From Terriglobales bacterium (GTDB taxonomy: Bacteria > Acidobacteriota > Terriglobia > Terriglobales > SCQP01), in the NCBI GenBank assembly GCA_025451775.1, contig JANWJU010000010.1, forward strand, positions 1-53,578: 53,578 nucleotides of DNA. The letters are read 5' to 3'. Made by a program: the position numbers and the translations under genes. Of the stretch, positions 1 through 8,429 are shown in pieces; the stretch's first letter is position 1, and each line of letters begins with the position of its first letter. Below the pieces are notes generated by a model. The model had not been told where the DNA came from. It worked only from the letters and a program-made list of their open reading frames with translations, and made no database searches.

Positions 1-56
1 AACCCTTCGGGGCGCAACCACCCGGGAAGGAATCTATAAGGAAAGAGGAAATCTCC

Positions 57-533
57 ATGTCACCGCAAGCCGTCGATCTATCCGTCAACCCAGCCGACGA
101 AACGATACGCATCGGGCCGCTCGAACTGCGTTTCCTGGTGACCGCCGAAAACTCAGGCGGCGCCATCGCGGCCTTTGAGCTGGCTGTCCCTGCCGGACAG
201 CGCCTCATGGCGCCGGCGCATAGCCACGACCACTTCGAGGAGACCTACTACGGCATCGCCGGCGTGTTGACGTGGACCATCGATGGCAAGCCGATTGCCG
301 TGGGGCCGGGGCAGGCGCTGTGCATTCCGCGAGGCGCGGTTCACCGCTTCGATAACCACGGCACTGAAGACGTGAAGGGTCTGTGCTTGGCGTCGCCTGC
401 CGCCATCGGCCCGCAGTTTTTCCGCGAAGCGGCTGCGCTGGCCAGCACGGCAAAAAGCGGCCCGCCGGACCGGGCCAAGGTGGAGGAGATCATGCGCCGC
501 CACGGCCTGACTCCCGCTCCCCCTCCCTCGTAG
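57..533 (+). CDS. Cupin-domain protein
   Basis: This 158-residue protein is a single small cupin barrel of the cupin_2 type. The first motif is visible at residues 55-62 (HSHDHFEE) and the second at about 90-97 (PRGAVHRF); His55, His57, Glu61/62 and His96 are the expected metal ligands. The substrate cannot be told from sequence, because cupins of this size include dioxygenases, isomerases and sensors. The ATG is supported by a purine-rich ribosome site (AAGGAAAGAGG, 39-49) about 8 bases upstream. It ends about 110 bases before the glycoside hydrolase operon on the same strand and may be a separate unit. Confidence 0.85.
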   Translation: MSPQAVDLSVNPADETIRIGPLELRFLVTAENSGGAIAAFELAVPAGQRLMAPAHSHDHFEETYYGIAGVLTWTIDGKPIAVGPGQALCIPRGAVHRFDNHGTEDVKGLCLASPAAIGPQFFREAAALASTAKSGPPDRAKVEEIMRRHGLTPAPPPS

Positions 534-641
534 CGGCGGCGGCGCACGGTGGCTAGCCCCTTGACGGCGCGGTGAAATTCCCCTCGCAACGATGTATCCT
601 TGGCCGGGAGCGCGGAACTACCGGCTCAGGGGACGGCTACG

Positions 642-3146
642 ATGAGGCGACGCACCTTTCTCGAGCTCGCGGCCGCGGCAGCCGTCATTCCCGCATGCAT
701 GCTGGCACAGGAGGGGGCTGCCATCGATCTGCGCCGCGCCGTAATCGTGCTCAGCTCCTCGGCGACGACCCGGGAGCTCAAAGCGGCGCAGGTGCTGACC
801 GAGGAAGCAACCAAGCGTTGCGGAATCACCTGGCCCGCCGCACGCTCGCAAGCGGCGGGCGGGAACGCCACGATCTATCTTGCCACGCGGCACTCCGCGC
901 CGGGACTGCCGCGGCGCGATCTGGTGCCGGCGGCGGCGCTGCAGCGCTTGCAGCCCGATGGTTTCGCGCTGCACAGCGGGCTCGATGGCGGCCGGCCATG
1001 GATTGCCGTCTTCGGCGCCGATGAGCGCGGGCTCTTGTTTGGCGTCGGCAAGCTGCTGCGCCTGTTTGACTTCGGCCCCCAGCAGGCCTCGCTTGCCGCG
1101 GCGCCCCGGCATCTTGTCAGCAATCCCGAGTACCGGTTGCGCGGCCATCAGCTTGGGTATCGCCCCAAGACCAACTCCTATGACGCCTGGCCGGTCGGCA
1201 TGTGGGACCAGTACATGCGCGAGCTGGCCATCTTCGGCGCCAATGCCATTGAATTGATTCCTCCAGTTTCCGACGATCTCCCCAACAGTCCGCAGTTTCA
1301 TCTCCCTCCCGCGCCCATGATGGTGGAGATGTCGCGCCTTGCCGACAGCTATGGGTTGGATGTCTGGATCTGGTATCCGGCGATGGCGCGCGACTACGGC
1401 GATGCCGCCACGGTGGACATCGCCTTGCGGGATTGGGGCCGCATCTTTGCCATGTTGCCGCGCGTGGATGCCGTATTTGTCCCGGGCGGGGACCCGGGGC
1501 ATACCGCGCCCAAGGTTCTGCTGGCCCTGCTGCAGCAACAGAAAGCCAACCTTCGCAAGTACCATCCTCACGCGCAGATGTGGGTTTCGCCGCAGGGGTT
1601 CGATGCCGGCTGGATGCAGGAGTTCCTCGAGATGATCCAACTGGACAGCACCAAGCAATGGCTGGACGGGATCGTCTATGGCCCGGGATGCCGCCTGACC
1701 GAGCCGGATCTCCGCCGGGCGCTGCCGGCGAGTTACCCCATTCGCTTTTATCCCGACATTACCCACAGCGTAAGCTGCCAATTTCCCGTTCCCGACTGGG
1801 ACGTTGCCTATGCGCTCACCGAAGGCCGGGAAGTGATCAATCCACGCCCCCGCGGTGAGGCGAATATTCTGCGCCGCAGCCTGCCGGGAACCGCCGGCTT
1901 CATCGCCTATTCGGAAGGCTGCAACGACGACGCCAATAAGTTCGTTTGGAGTGCGCTGGCCTGGGATTCGAGCCAGTCCGTGATCGATGCCTTGCGCGAC
2001 TACGCCCACTTCTTTGTTGGAACGCCGCAGGCGGAAGGCTTGGCGCAGGGCTTGTTGCATCTGGAATCGAACTGGCGCGGGCCCTTGGCAACCAACCGTG
2101 GCGTGGAAGTCACGCTGGAACGCTTTCAGGATATGGAACGGAGCTGCTCTCCGGCGGTCCTGGCAAACTGGCGGTTTCAGCAGGCGCTGTATCGCGCCTA
2201 TGCCGATGCCTTTGTGCGGCGCCGCTTGCTGGATGAAACGGCGCATGTGCAACAGGCCCGGGACCGCTTGGCGCCGGTGTTGGAAATCGGCTGGGGCGCC
2301 GTGCCCTTGGGCATTGGATCGGCGCCAGCCAAGCTACCCCCCAACGGCCTGATACCCGATCCCCTGTTGGCCAGCGCGCTCGCCAGCCTGGAAGAAACAC
2401 TCGTGCAGCCCGCCGCCGGTGCGTTACGGGCGAGAATCGAGGAGCTCGGCGCCATGTTGTTCCAAAGTATCGGCATGCAGCTTGCGGTCGAACGTTACCA
2501 GGGCGAGGCCGTGGGCCGCGGAGCCAACCTGGATACACTGGATACCCCGGTCAGCGATGCGCCCTGGATGCGCCGCCAAATCCTCGATATCCAGAAGATG
2601 ACCGATCCCATGGCGCAAATCGCCGCCATCCAGACGCTGCTGTTCCGCACCGACCCTGGCCCCGGAGGTTTTTACGATCAGCTCGGCGGCGTTGCTCTTC
2701 GCCCTCACTTGGTGCCCGGGCTCGGAAGCGGGCAAGATCCCGCCTTCCGCCACTCGCCGCTGATCGGCTTCAACTATCCCAATACGCTGCGGGACACGGC
2801 GCCGATGGCCTGGAAATGCTGGGCCGGGACCCTGTATGAGGAGCCCCTCACCATGCAATATCACAACCTGGACCAGAGCCTGCAGTACCACCTGCGGGTC
2901 GTGCACGCCGGCGATCGCCGCCAAGTGAAGCTCCGGCTGGTCGCCAACGACACCGTCGAAATCCATCCCTACATGCTGCGCGCCTGGCCGCCGGCGCCGC
3001 AGGAGTTTGCCATCCCCAAGGCAGCGACCGCGAGCGGCGAACTCAAGCTGGCCTGGACCGCAGAGCCCGGCCTGGGAGGCGCTGGGCGCGGCTGTCAGGT
3101 GGCGGAAGTGTGGCTGGTGCCCCAGCCTGGCCAAGGGCCGGTATGA
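642..3146 (+). CDS. Exported alpha-glucuronidase-like glycoside hydrolase
   Basis: This protein of about 834 residues begins with a Tat-like signal (RRRTFLEL followed by a run of Ala), so I chose the ATG at 642 rather than the in-frame ATG at 600; a GGGGAC ribosome site lies upstream. Residues about 20-150 look like the N-terminal domain found in GH67 alpha-glucuronidases and related enzymes (ELKAAQVL, then AVFGADERGLLFGVGKLLR). A TIM-barrel-like region follows, with RGHQLGYRPKTNSYDAW and a YGLDVWIWYPAM strand. I infer release of a uronic acid or sugar from a glycan in the periplasm. Catalytic acids cannot be assigned with confidence. It is translationally coupled to the aldolase gene downstream by a 4-base ATGA overlap. 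Confidence 0.72.
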   Translation: MRRRTFLELAAAAAVIPACMLAQEGAAIDLRRAVIVLSSSATTRELKAAQVLTEEATKRCGITWPAARSQAAGGNATIYLATRHSAPGLPRRDLVPAAALQRLQPDGFALHSGLDGGRPWIAVFGADERGLLFGVGKLLRLFDFGPQQASLAAAPRHLVSNPEYRLRGHQLGYRPKTNSYDAWPVGMWDQYMRELAIFGANAIELIPPVSDDLPNSPQFHLPPAPMMVEMSRLADSYGLDVWIWYPAMARDYGDAATVDIALRDWGRIFAMLPRVDAVFVPGGDPGHTAPKVLLALLQQQKANLRKYHPHAQMWVSPQGFDAGWMQEFLEMIQLDSTKQWLDGIVYGPGCRLTEPDLRRALPASYPIRFYPDITHSVSCQFPVPDWDVAYALTEGREVINPRPRGEANILRRSLPGTAGFIAYSEGCNDDANKFVWSALAWDSSQSVIDALRDYAHFFVGTPQAEGLAQGLLHLESNWRGPLATNRGVEVTLERFQDMERSCSPAVLANWRFQQALYRAYADAFVRRRLLDETAHVQQARDRLAPVLEIGWGAVPLGIGSAPAKLPPNGLIPDPLLASALASLEETLVQPAAGALRARIEELGAMLFQSIGMQLAVERYQGEAVGRGANLDTLDTPVSDAPWMRRQILDIQKMTDPMAQIAAIQTLLFRTDPGPGGFYDQLGGVALRPHLVPGLGSGQDPAFRHSPLIGFNYPNTLRDTAPMAWKCWAGTLYEEPLTMQYHNLDQSLQYHLRVVHAGDRRQVKLRLVANDTVEIHPYMLRAWPPAPQEFAIPKAATASGELKLAWTAEPGLGGAGRGCQVAEVWLVPQPGQGPV

Positions 3147-4069
3147 CCCCTGACCACTCGAGGCAGCCGCTGCGCGGCATCATTCCGCCCATGGCCACCC
3201 CTTTGGCGTCCATCGACAGCTTGGATGTTCCCGGCCTGGAAAAGCTGATTGAGCACCTCCTGGCGGGCGGCGTCGATGCCCTATTTATTTTGGGCACGAC
3301 CGGGGAAGGGCCGGCCCTGAGCTACCGGTTGCGCCGGGAACTCATGGAGCGTGTTTGCCGGCAGGTGAAGACGCGAGTCCCCGTGCTAGTGGCCATCACC
3401 GACCCTGCCTATGTGGAGGCCTTGCACATGGCCGAAGCTGCCGCGCGCGCCGGCGCCGCCGCGGTGGTGGCGGCGCCCCCATTCTATTTTCAGCTCACCC
3501 AGGCCGACCTCCTCCGCTGGATTGAAAGCCTGGCCCGCGAATCCGTGCTGCCTCTGTACCTCTATAACCAGCCGGAACTCACCAAGATCCACTTCAGTCC
3601 CGCGACCGTGGCGCAGGCTTCAGAAATGCCCAATGTGCGCGGGTTGAAAGATAGCTCGGGAGACATGGGCTACGTCAAGCAAGTGCTGGCGTTGGTGGCG
3701 CCGCGGCCGGAGTTTTCCGTGCTGGTGGGGCCGGAACATCTCCTGGCCGAGGCTCTGCGGTGCGGTGCCCAGGGCGGAGTTCCGGGGGGCGCCAACTTGT
3801 TCCCGGCGCTGCCGGTCCGTCTGTACCAAGCCTTTCTCGATGGCCGGCACGACGAGATGGATGCGTTGCAGGCGCGCATGGTCGCGATGGGCGCGCCGAT
3901 ATGGAATCGAGGAGAAACAGGATCGGGCCGTCTGCGCCGGTTGAAGTGTGCCCTGTCGGTGCTGGGGTTGTGTAGCGGGTTGCCGGCGTGGCCCGATTGC
4001 CCATCGTCAGCCGAGGAACGGCAACACATCGAAGACCACCTCAGGCGGCACGGACTTGGACCCACATGA
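3143..4069 (+). CDS. DHDPS / N-acetylneuraminate lyase-family aldolase
   Basis: This is a class I pyruvate-type aldolase of 308 residues with a TIM barrel. The family signature GTTGEG is at residues 51-56, the catalytic Tyr141 is in YLYNQP, and the Schiff-base Lys169 is in GLKDSSG. I chose the ATG at 3143 because it overlaps the upstream stop as ATGA; an in-frame ATG at 3110 would add 11 residues inside the preceding gene. Its place between a glycan hydrolase and a sugar-type carrier, away from lysine genes, suggests catabolism of a keto-deoxy sugar acid rather than lysine synthesis. That role is inference; the fold and active site are seen directly. Confidence 0.85.
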   Translation: MTPDHSRQPLRGIIPPMATPLASIDSLDVPGLEKLIEHLLAGGVDALFILGTTGEGPALSYRLRRELMERVCRQVKTRVPVLVAITDPAYVEALHMAEAAARAGAAAVVAAPPFYFQLTQADLLRWIESLARESVLPLYLYNQPELTKIHFSPATVAQASEMPNVRGLKDSSGDMGYVKQVLALVAPRPEFSVLVGPEHLLAEALRCGAQGGVPGGANLFPALPVRLYQAFLDGRHDEMDALQARMVAMGAPIWNRGETGSGRLRRLKCALSVLGLCSGLPAWPDCPSSAEERQHIEDHLRRHGLGPT

Positions 4070-5403
4070 GATTGAGACCAGCGGCGGGAAGCCCCGGCAA
4101 CTTGCCCACTGTGGAACGTGATCGGCAGGGGCTGGGCCCATCTGCGGCTGGATCCGGGGCGTATGGTTGGGTGGCCGTACTGCTGCTCTGGCTGGTGTGC
4201 TTCTTCAACTACGCCGACCGGCAGGCCTTTTTTTCGATCTTCCCGTTGTTGCAAACGCAAATCGGCCTCACCACGGTGCAACTGGGGCTCCTGGGGTCCT
4301 CGTTCGCGGTGGTGTATGGCTTGGGCGCGCCATTGGCGGGATTTGTCGTCGACAGAATCCGCCGCAAGACCGCGATTCTCGGGGGTCTGCAGTTTTGGAG
4401 CATCATCTGCATGCTGTCGGCGCTGTCGCGGAATTTCTTCCAGCTCTTTACCTTCCGCGCGCTGGAGGGAGCGGGCGAGACCTTTTATTACCCCGCCGCC
4501 CTGTCCATGCTCAGCGATTATCATGGCCAGCGCACACGCTCACGCGCCTTGGGCCTTTTACAGACCAGCGTGTACGCCGGCACGGTGGGCGGCGGCTACT
4601 GGGCCGGCGTGCTGGCGCAGCGCCACGGCTGGCGAGCCGCGGTTTTTCTCTTCGGCGCCCTGGGCGCCCTGCTGGGCCTGGTGTTGGTGCGCTGGCTGCG
4701 GGAACCGGTGCGGGGCAGCGCGGACCGGGAATTGAAGTCCAATCCGCGGCCGCTCTCCTTCCGCGCCATGGGCTCGCTTGCCGGGAACAAATCGTTGCTG
4801 GGGTTGATGGCGGCGTTCGCCAGCGCCAACTTCCTCGCCATGGTCCTGCTCACCTGGATGCCCACCTACCTCTACTCCCGCTTCCATCTCAGTCTGGCAA
4901 TGGCGGCGTTTGATGCGACCGCGTTCCCGCAACTCGCCAGTATGGGCGGCTCGGTATGCGGCGGATACCTGGCGGACGTGTGGGCCCGCGGCCACCGCGG
5001 CGGACGCGTCCTGGTGCAAAGTGTGGGCGTGCTCGCTGGCGCGCCCTTTGTGGTCCTATGCGGGTTGGGCAGCTCCTTGCAGTTGGTCATCCTGGCCCTG
5101 ATTTGCTGGGGATTTTTCAAGGGCATGTATGACTCGAACATCTTCGCGTCGGCGTTTGACGTGGTCCCCATGGCCAGCCGGGGCACGGTCAGCGGCTGGA
5201 TGAATTGCGTGGGATGGCTGGTCGGCGGAGGACTGGCGCCGGTCATGATCGGGCTCATGGCCAAGTACACCTCCCTGGGCAATGCCATCGCCCTATCCGC
5301 CGCCATCTACGTGCTGGCCGGCATCGTGCTGATCGTCACCATGCGCTTCTTTTTGCCCGGCGACACCCGCCGCCTGCACACCGGGGAGGTGGCCGCCGGC
5401 TAA
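4066..5403 (+). CDS. MFS transporter, sugar-acid or organic-anion type
   Basis: This 445-residue major facilitator carrier has about 12 hydrophobic segments. The N-terminal half carries the NYADRQAFF motif after TM1 and DRIRRK between TM2 and TM3, the pattern of the anion:cation symporter and Spinster-like branches. The ATG at 4066 overlaps the aldolase stop (ATGA), so three genes from 642 to 5403 form one translationally coupled unit. Inferred job: uptake of the monomer made by the hydrolase for use by the aldolase. No regulator lies beside the operon. A longer in-frame start at 3988 would run inside the aldolase and is less likely. Confidence 0.85.
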   Translation: MRLRPAAGSPGNLPTVERDRQGLGPSAAGSGAYGWVAVLLLWLVCFFNYADRQAFFSIFPLLQTQIGLTTVQLGLLGSSFAVVYGLGAPLAGFVVDRIRRKTAILGGLQFWSIICMLSALSRNFFQLFTFRALEGAGETFYYPAALSMLSDYHGQRTRSRALGLLQTSVYAGTVGGGYWAGVLAQRHGWRAAVFLFGALGALLGLVLVRWLREPVRGSADRELKSNPRPLSFRAMGSLAGNKSLLGLMAAFASANFLAMVLLTWMPTYLYSRFHLSLAMAAFDATAFPQLASMGGSVCGGYLADVWARGHRGGRVLVQSVGVLAGAPFVVLCGLGSSLQLVILALICWGFFKGMYDSNIFASAFDVVPMASRGTVSGWMNCVGWLVGGGLAPVMIGLMAKYTSLGNAIALSAAIYVLAGIVLIVTMRFFLPGDTRRLHTGEVAAG

Positions 5404-5422
5404 CCCCTCGCATGTTGTTAGC

Positions 5423-5499
5423 TGGTGCGCCTGGCAGGAATCGAACCTGCGGCCAACGGTTTAGGAAACCGCTGCTCTATCCTTCTGAGCTACAGGCGC
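5423..5499 (-). tRNA. tRNA-Arg (anticodon CCU)
   Basis: Read on the minus strand, the 77 bases fold as a tRNA. The acceptor GCGCCTG pairs with CAGGCGC, followed by A and an encoded CCA. The D arm is GTAGCTCAGAAGGATAGAGC, and the T arm contains GGTTCGAATCC. The anticodon loop is TTCCTAA, with CCT at 5463-5465, which reads AGG arginine codons. The gene faces the end of the MFS gene. The AT-poor but gene-remnant-rich stretch on its 5' side fits the common use of tRNA genes as integration sites, although no attachment repeat was found. Confidence 0.96.
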
Positions 5500-5771
5500 A
5501 CACGGGTTAAGTGCTGCGTTTTCATTGTACGCGCCCCATGTGCGCCGCCGCTCCCCCGCCGGGTTGGTCACAACAAGCGTGGCGACTGGCGATCTGCCAC
5601 CCACCGGCGGCTGCGCCGATTTTCGATGCCGCATGCACCAACTCGTCCCCCCAGTATTCCACCGCGCTCCGGGTCCGCCCAGCGTCGGCCATGCGCGAGC
5701 TTCGACAGCCGCAGGGCAACGTTCCGGAAGCGCAATTGTGATGGCAATGCCCAACGGCGCCTAGACGCCGG
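5500..5771. other. Intergenic stretch without a recognisable gene
   Basis: These 272 bases between tRNA-Arg and the small membrane-protein gene contain only short open frames on both strands. None has a convincing ribosome site or a family match that I recognise. The segment may be the worn remains of an inserted element. Confidence 0.5.
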
Positions 5772-5942
5772 CTATGCGGGGTCCTTTGGACGAGTGGCTT
5801 TGACGCCTTTCAGCAAGCCAACACCTGCGAGGACAACAGCAAGCACCACCACCCACTGCTCGGGAATGTGCATCAGGTGGGCGCCGTAAGCCAGTCCGGC
5901 GATCATGATCGCGAAGCCAATGAGATAGAGTGCGAACGACAT
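5772..5942 (-). CDS. Small membrane protein, 56 residues
   Basis: An ATG at 5942-5940 is preceded by TGAGGAAAGATC, a good ribosome site, and opens a frame of 56 codons ending in TAG. The product starts MSFALYLIGFAIMIAG, has two hydrophobic spans (about residues 3-22 and 29-47) separated by HMHIPEQW-like polar residues, and ends with a basic tail (KATRPKDPA). Both termini are probably on the cytoplasmic side. Composition and start signal make it a believable gene, but I do not recognise a family. It stands alone, between the tRNA and a regulator relic. Confidence 0.7.
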   Translation of the reverse strand: MSFALYLIGFAIMIAGLAYGAHLMHIPEQWVVVLAVVLAGVGLLKGVKATRPKDPA

Positions 5943-6153
5943 GATCTTTCCTCAGCGCCTTTTCGGTCATTGAACTGCGCATACGCCCGTACACGCCTGA
6001 CAATACATTGCCGAATTCCTTCGCGCTTCCAACTAATTCTCTTGCATCGAGTCAGCCGGGTCTGTACAAAAACGCACGCTCAATCGCCTGGAATCCACTT
6101 CAATGCCGTGACCGGACGAGCCTGCGCCTCAGGCACTTCCATGGCTACAGCCC
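5943..6153. other. Intergenic stretch upstream of the small membrane-protein gene
   Basis: These roughly 210 bases would hold the promoter of the minus-strand small gene and the lost start of the XRE relic. A TTGTCA at about 6000 on the minus strand with a poor -10 is the best promoter guess. Nothing else is recognised here. Confidence 0.35.
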
Positions 6154-6300
6154 GCTGCCCGAGGCCGATACGCCGGCCAAACGCTTCTGCAAGCCCGGAC
6201 GGTGTTGGGGCTCAGCCAGAAGCAATACGCAGACCAGATCGGCGTGCCCTGATGGAAGCTGGCGATGTGGGAACAGGGCTTGCCGCAGCGAGACGGCTAA
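6154..6300 (+). pseudogene. Relic of an XRE-type helix-turn-helix regulator
   Basis: Reading this frame gives QTLLQARTVLGLSQKQYADQ, then IGVP, an in-frame TGA at 6250-6252, and WKLAMWEQGLP. The pattern LxxARxxxGLSQxxxAxxxGVxxxxxxxWEQG is the core of an XRE/antitoxin-type DNA-binding domain, including the recognition helix region. There is no start codon in frame, a stop interrupts the domain, and the 3' part is gone, so it is a dead gene. Seen directly: the motif and the stop. Inferred: that it belonged to a toxin-antitoxin or phage-like module near the tRNA. Confidence 0.6.
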
Positions 6301-6399
6301 TTTGGCAACCCTACAGCCGGCACCGGCCAAGCTGCGGCGCCGGCCATTTGACGCCAGGAGAAAGGTTTGTTCTCAGCCCGGCCGCTTGTCCCGGACGGG

Positions 6400-7050
6400 C
6401 TAGCCGCTGGTGCGAGGACGTGTCTTGGGCGCGGACTCGGCTCCGGGTGGTTCGCTGAAAGGCTTCACGAGAATGCGCTCGTAACGCACCTCGATGATGT
6501 TAAGTTTCTCCGTAGCGCCCGGCGCGCGAAGGACCACCGAGTCGCCTGGCCCGGACTTCATCAACGCCCGCGCTAGCGGCGACTGCCAGCTGATGTGGTT
6601 GCGGTCAAGATCGACCTCGTCGACGCCGACGATGCTCACGACCTGCTCTGTTCCAGCGGCGTTCGCGTAGCCCACAGTTGCACCAAAGAAGACCTGCGTT
6701 GCCGCCCGCCCGCTTCTCGGGGCTTCCGGGTCCACCACTTCGGCCGCTTCAATACGTTTGGTGAGAAAGCGAATGCGCCGATCGATCTCGCGCAGCCGTC
6801 GTTTGCCGTACTGATAGTCGGCGTTTTCGCTGCGGTCGCCGTTGCTCGCCGCCCAGGTGACGACCTCTGTCACCGCCCGCCGTTCCCTGGTGAGCAGAAA
6901 CCGTAGCTCGTCCTGGAGTCGTTGCAAGCCGCTTGGCGTGATGTAGTTTTTAACGCCGGCGAGATCGGCGTGTTGCGCTTCTTCAGCGGCGTGGGCGAGC
7001 TCGTCGTCATCGCCATTGGCGTCGGATTCCTTCGTGAACGCCTTGCTCAT
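6400..7050 (-). CDS. greB: Transcription elongation factor GreB
   Basis: This protein of about 216 residues rescues backtracked RNA polymerase by stimulating transcript cleavage. The start at 7050 gives MSKAFTKESD, the typical GreB beginning, and has a GGAGGGGC ribosome site 1-8 bases upstream; an ATG 18 bases earlier is less likely. The N-terminal coiled coil follows an acidic segment (DANGDDDEL), with the two acidic tip residues in NGDRSENADYQYGK. The C-terminal FKBP-like domain includes VSIVGVDEVD and ISWQSPLARAL. It is slightly longer than usual at both ends. It appears monocistronic. Confidence 0.93.
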   Translation of the reverse strand: MSKAFTKESDANGDDDELAHAAEEAQHADLAGVKNYITPSGLQRLQDELRFLLTRERRAVTEVVTWAASNGDRSENADYQYGKRRLREIDRRIRFLTKRIEAAEVVDPEAPRSGRAATQVFFGATVGYANAAGTEQVVSIVGVDEVDLDRNHISWQSPLARALMKSGPGDSVVLRAPGATEKLNIIEVRYERILVKPFSEPPGAESAPKTRPRTSG

Positions 7051-7193
7051 GCCCCTCCACCAATTCAATCATGAATAACGGCCGGCCTGGCGGCGAGCCA
7101 CTCGACGATGCCGCGCCCACGCCCCCGGCAGAACCACTCCGGCGAGCCCCCTGAGGCCTTGCCATGGCCCCACGTTGTGGATACAATGTTGGC

Positions 7194-7399
7194 TTGCGTT
7201 TCGATTGGGACGCGGCCAACGTCAGCGCCAATACCGGGTGTCGATCGTTAAGGAAGAACACCGCTCGCTGTATTTGGCGGAGAATCCGTCCGGGGACGTG
7301 TTCGCCGTCGTAACCACCAGGCGCAAGGGAAAAACCCGCGTGGTGAGCGCGCGGCCGGCATCGCGGCAAGAACGAAAAATCTTCATGGGGAGACAATGA
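7194..7399 (+). pseudogene. Decayed BrnT-type toxin (deletion plus frameshift)
   Basis: A TTG at 7194 opens with LRFDWDAANVSAN, matching the usual BrnT start (MxFEWDxxKAxxN). The rest of the toxin lies in another frame: RVSIVKEEHRSLYLAE and VFAVVTTRRKGKTRVVSARP, then ASRQERKIF, corresponding to the family's EERF...IRIISARxAtrrER strand-turn-helix. About 15-20 residues expected between the VSF and EEER regions are missing, and the frame changes before RVS. The residual C-terminal frame ends at 7399 and overlaps the antitoxin ATG by 4 bases, the normal brnTA arrangement. Alignment is from memory, so the deletion size is approximate. Confidence 0.6.
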
Positions 7400-7722
7400 C
7401 GAAATCGAAACCGAGCCGAACGCCCCAGCGGCGCAAGCCGCTTTACACCGAAATCAAAACGCCGAAGTTCGCCAACGAGCAGGAGGAGGCGGATTGGTGG
7501 GATTCTCATCCCGAAGCGATCACCGGCGCGATTGAGCGGGCGGAGGCGGCTGGTGCAGTCAGCGAATACCGGGCGCGGCCGACGAAGCCGACCAACATCC
7601 GCCTCTACGTCGAGGACCTCGAGGCTGCCCAGAAGATCGCCCACCGCAAGGGCTTGAAGGTGCAGACCTACATCAAGATGGTGCTGCATGAAGCGGTGCG
7701 GCGCGAAATCAAGGCCAGCTAG
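7396..7722 (+). CDS. BrnA/CopG-type antitoxin
   Basis: This 108-residue protein contains FANEQEEADWWDSHPEAI at about 24-41, the signature of the CopG-like antitoxin family paired with BrnT. A C-terminal ribbon-helix-helix follows (NIRLYVEDLEAAQKIAHRKG, then LKVQTYIKMVLHEAV). It would normally neutralise a BrnT RNase and repress its own promoter. Here the partner upstream is broken, so the antitoxin seems to be an orphan with an intact reading frame. The start overlaps the toxin-frame stop as ATGA. Confidence 0.8.
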   Translation: MTKSKPSRTPQRRKPLYTEIKTPKFANEQEEADWWDSHPEAITGAIERAEAAGAVSEYRARPTKPTNIRLYVEDLEAAQKIAHRKGLKVQTYIKMVLHEAVRREIKAS

Positions 7723-7787
7723 CGCGGCGGGACCGTGATCCCGGCCGCCCTGGCCCGCTCCCGCACCGCTTTGCCTGGCCCGCGCCC

Positions 7788-8363
7788 CTAGGCGGCGGAG
7801 CGCTTCACCCAGCGACGGGGCGGGGACATGAGCGGGCCCGTGTTCCACCAGCGGTCGCGATTCCAGGCGGCTTGCGTCCAGCCCAGAGGGTTGGCCACCG
7901 CCAGCCAGGCCAGCGTGGGCGCCAGTGCCCAGAGGGCGGTGGAGTCGGGCAGGCGGCGCGCCGCCTGCAGCGAGCCCAGCGTGGCCGCGGTGTAAGCGGT
8001 GGTCACGGCGGCGGCATTGAGCGGGGAGCGCAACCCGAAGTAGGCGGGCGTGAAAATGCAGAACAGGATCCAGGCGAGGCCTTGGCGGCGCAGGAACGCA
8101 CTCCGCCCGGGGGTGCGGGCGGGCAGATTGAGCACATGCAGGCCGCCCGCGATCAGGCAGGCGGAGTTGATGCCCCACGCGATGGGGAAGGCGGCCGGCG
8201 GCGGCGCCCACACCGGCAACTTCGCGTCCCGGTACAGGCGGTCCTCCCGGCGTTGGCCGGTGCGGCGGCGGGCTACCGCCTGCAAGCCTTCACTGACCCC
8301 CAGCACGCCGGCGTAGAACGCCACCCCCATCCACCAGCGATGGCCTTGGCGACGCATACCCAT
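7788..8363 (-). CDS. TspO/MBR-family membrane protein
   Basis: This 191-residue protein has about five hydrophobic spans. The segment LPVWAPPPAAFPIAWGINSA resembles the conserved W-x-P-P-x-x-x-F-x-x-x-W motif of TspO/MBR proteins, with a Trp-rich later part (ALAPTLAWLAVANPLGW, WNTGP). Relatives bind porphyrins or related tetrapyrroles in the membrane. The N-terminus is longer and more basic than in classical TspO, so it is a divergent member. It follows the carboxylesterase gene on the same strand with a 66-base gap. Confidence 0.6.
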   Translation of the reverse strand: MGMRRQGHRWWMGVAFYAGVLGVSEGLQAVARRRTGQRREDRLYRDAKLPVWAPPPAAFPIAWGINSACLIAGGLHVLNLPARTPGRSAFLRRQGLAWILFCIFTPAYFGLRSPLNAAAVTTAYTAATLGSLQAARRLPDSTALWALAPTLAWLAVANPLGWTQAAWNRDRWWNTGPLMSPPRRWVKRSAA

Positions 8364-8429
8364 CCCGATGCCGGCGCGCCGGAATTGGTGGCAGCGCCCG
8401 GAGGCGTATTTTGGATTGCCCGCCGCCGG

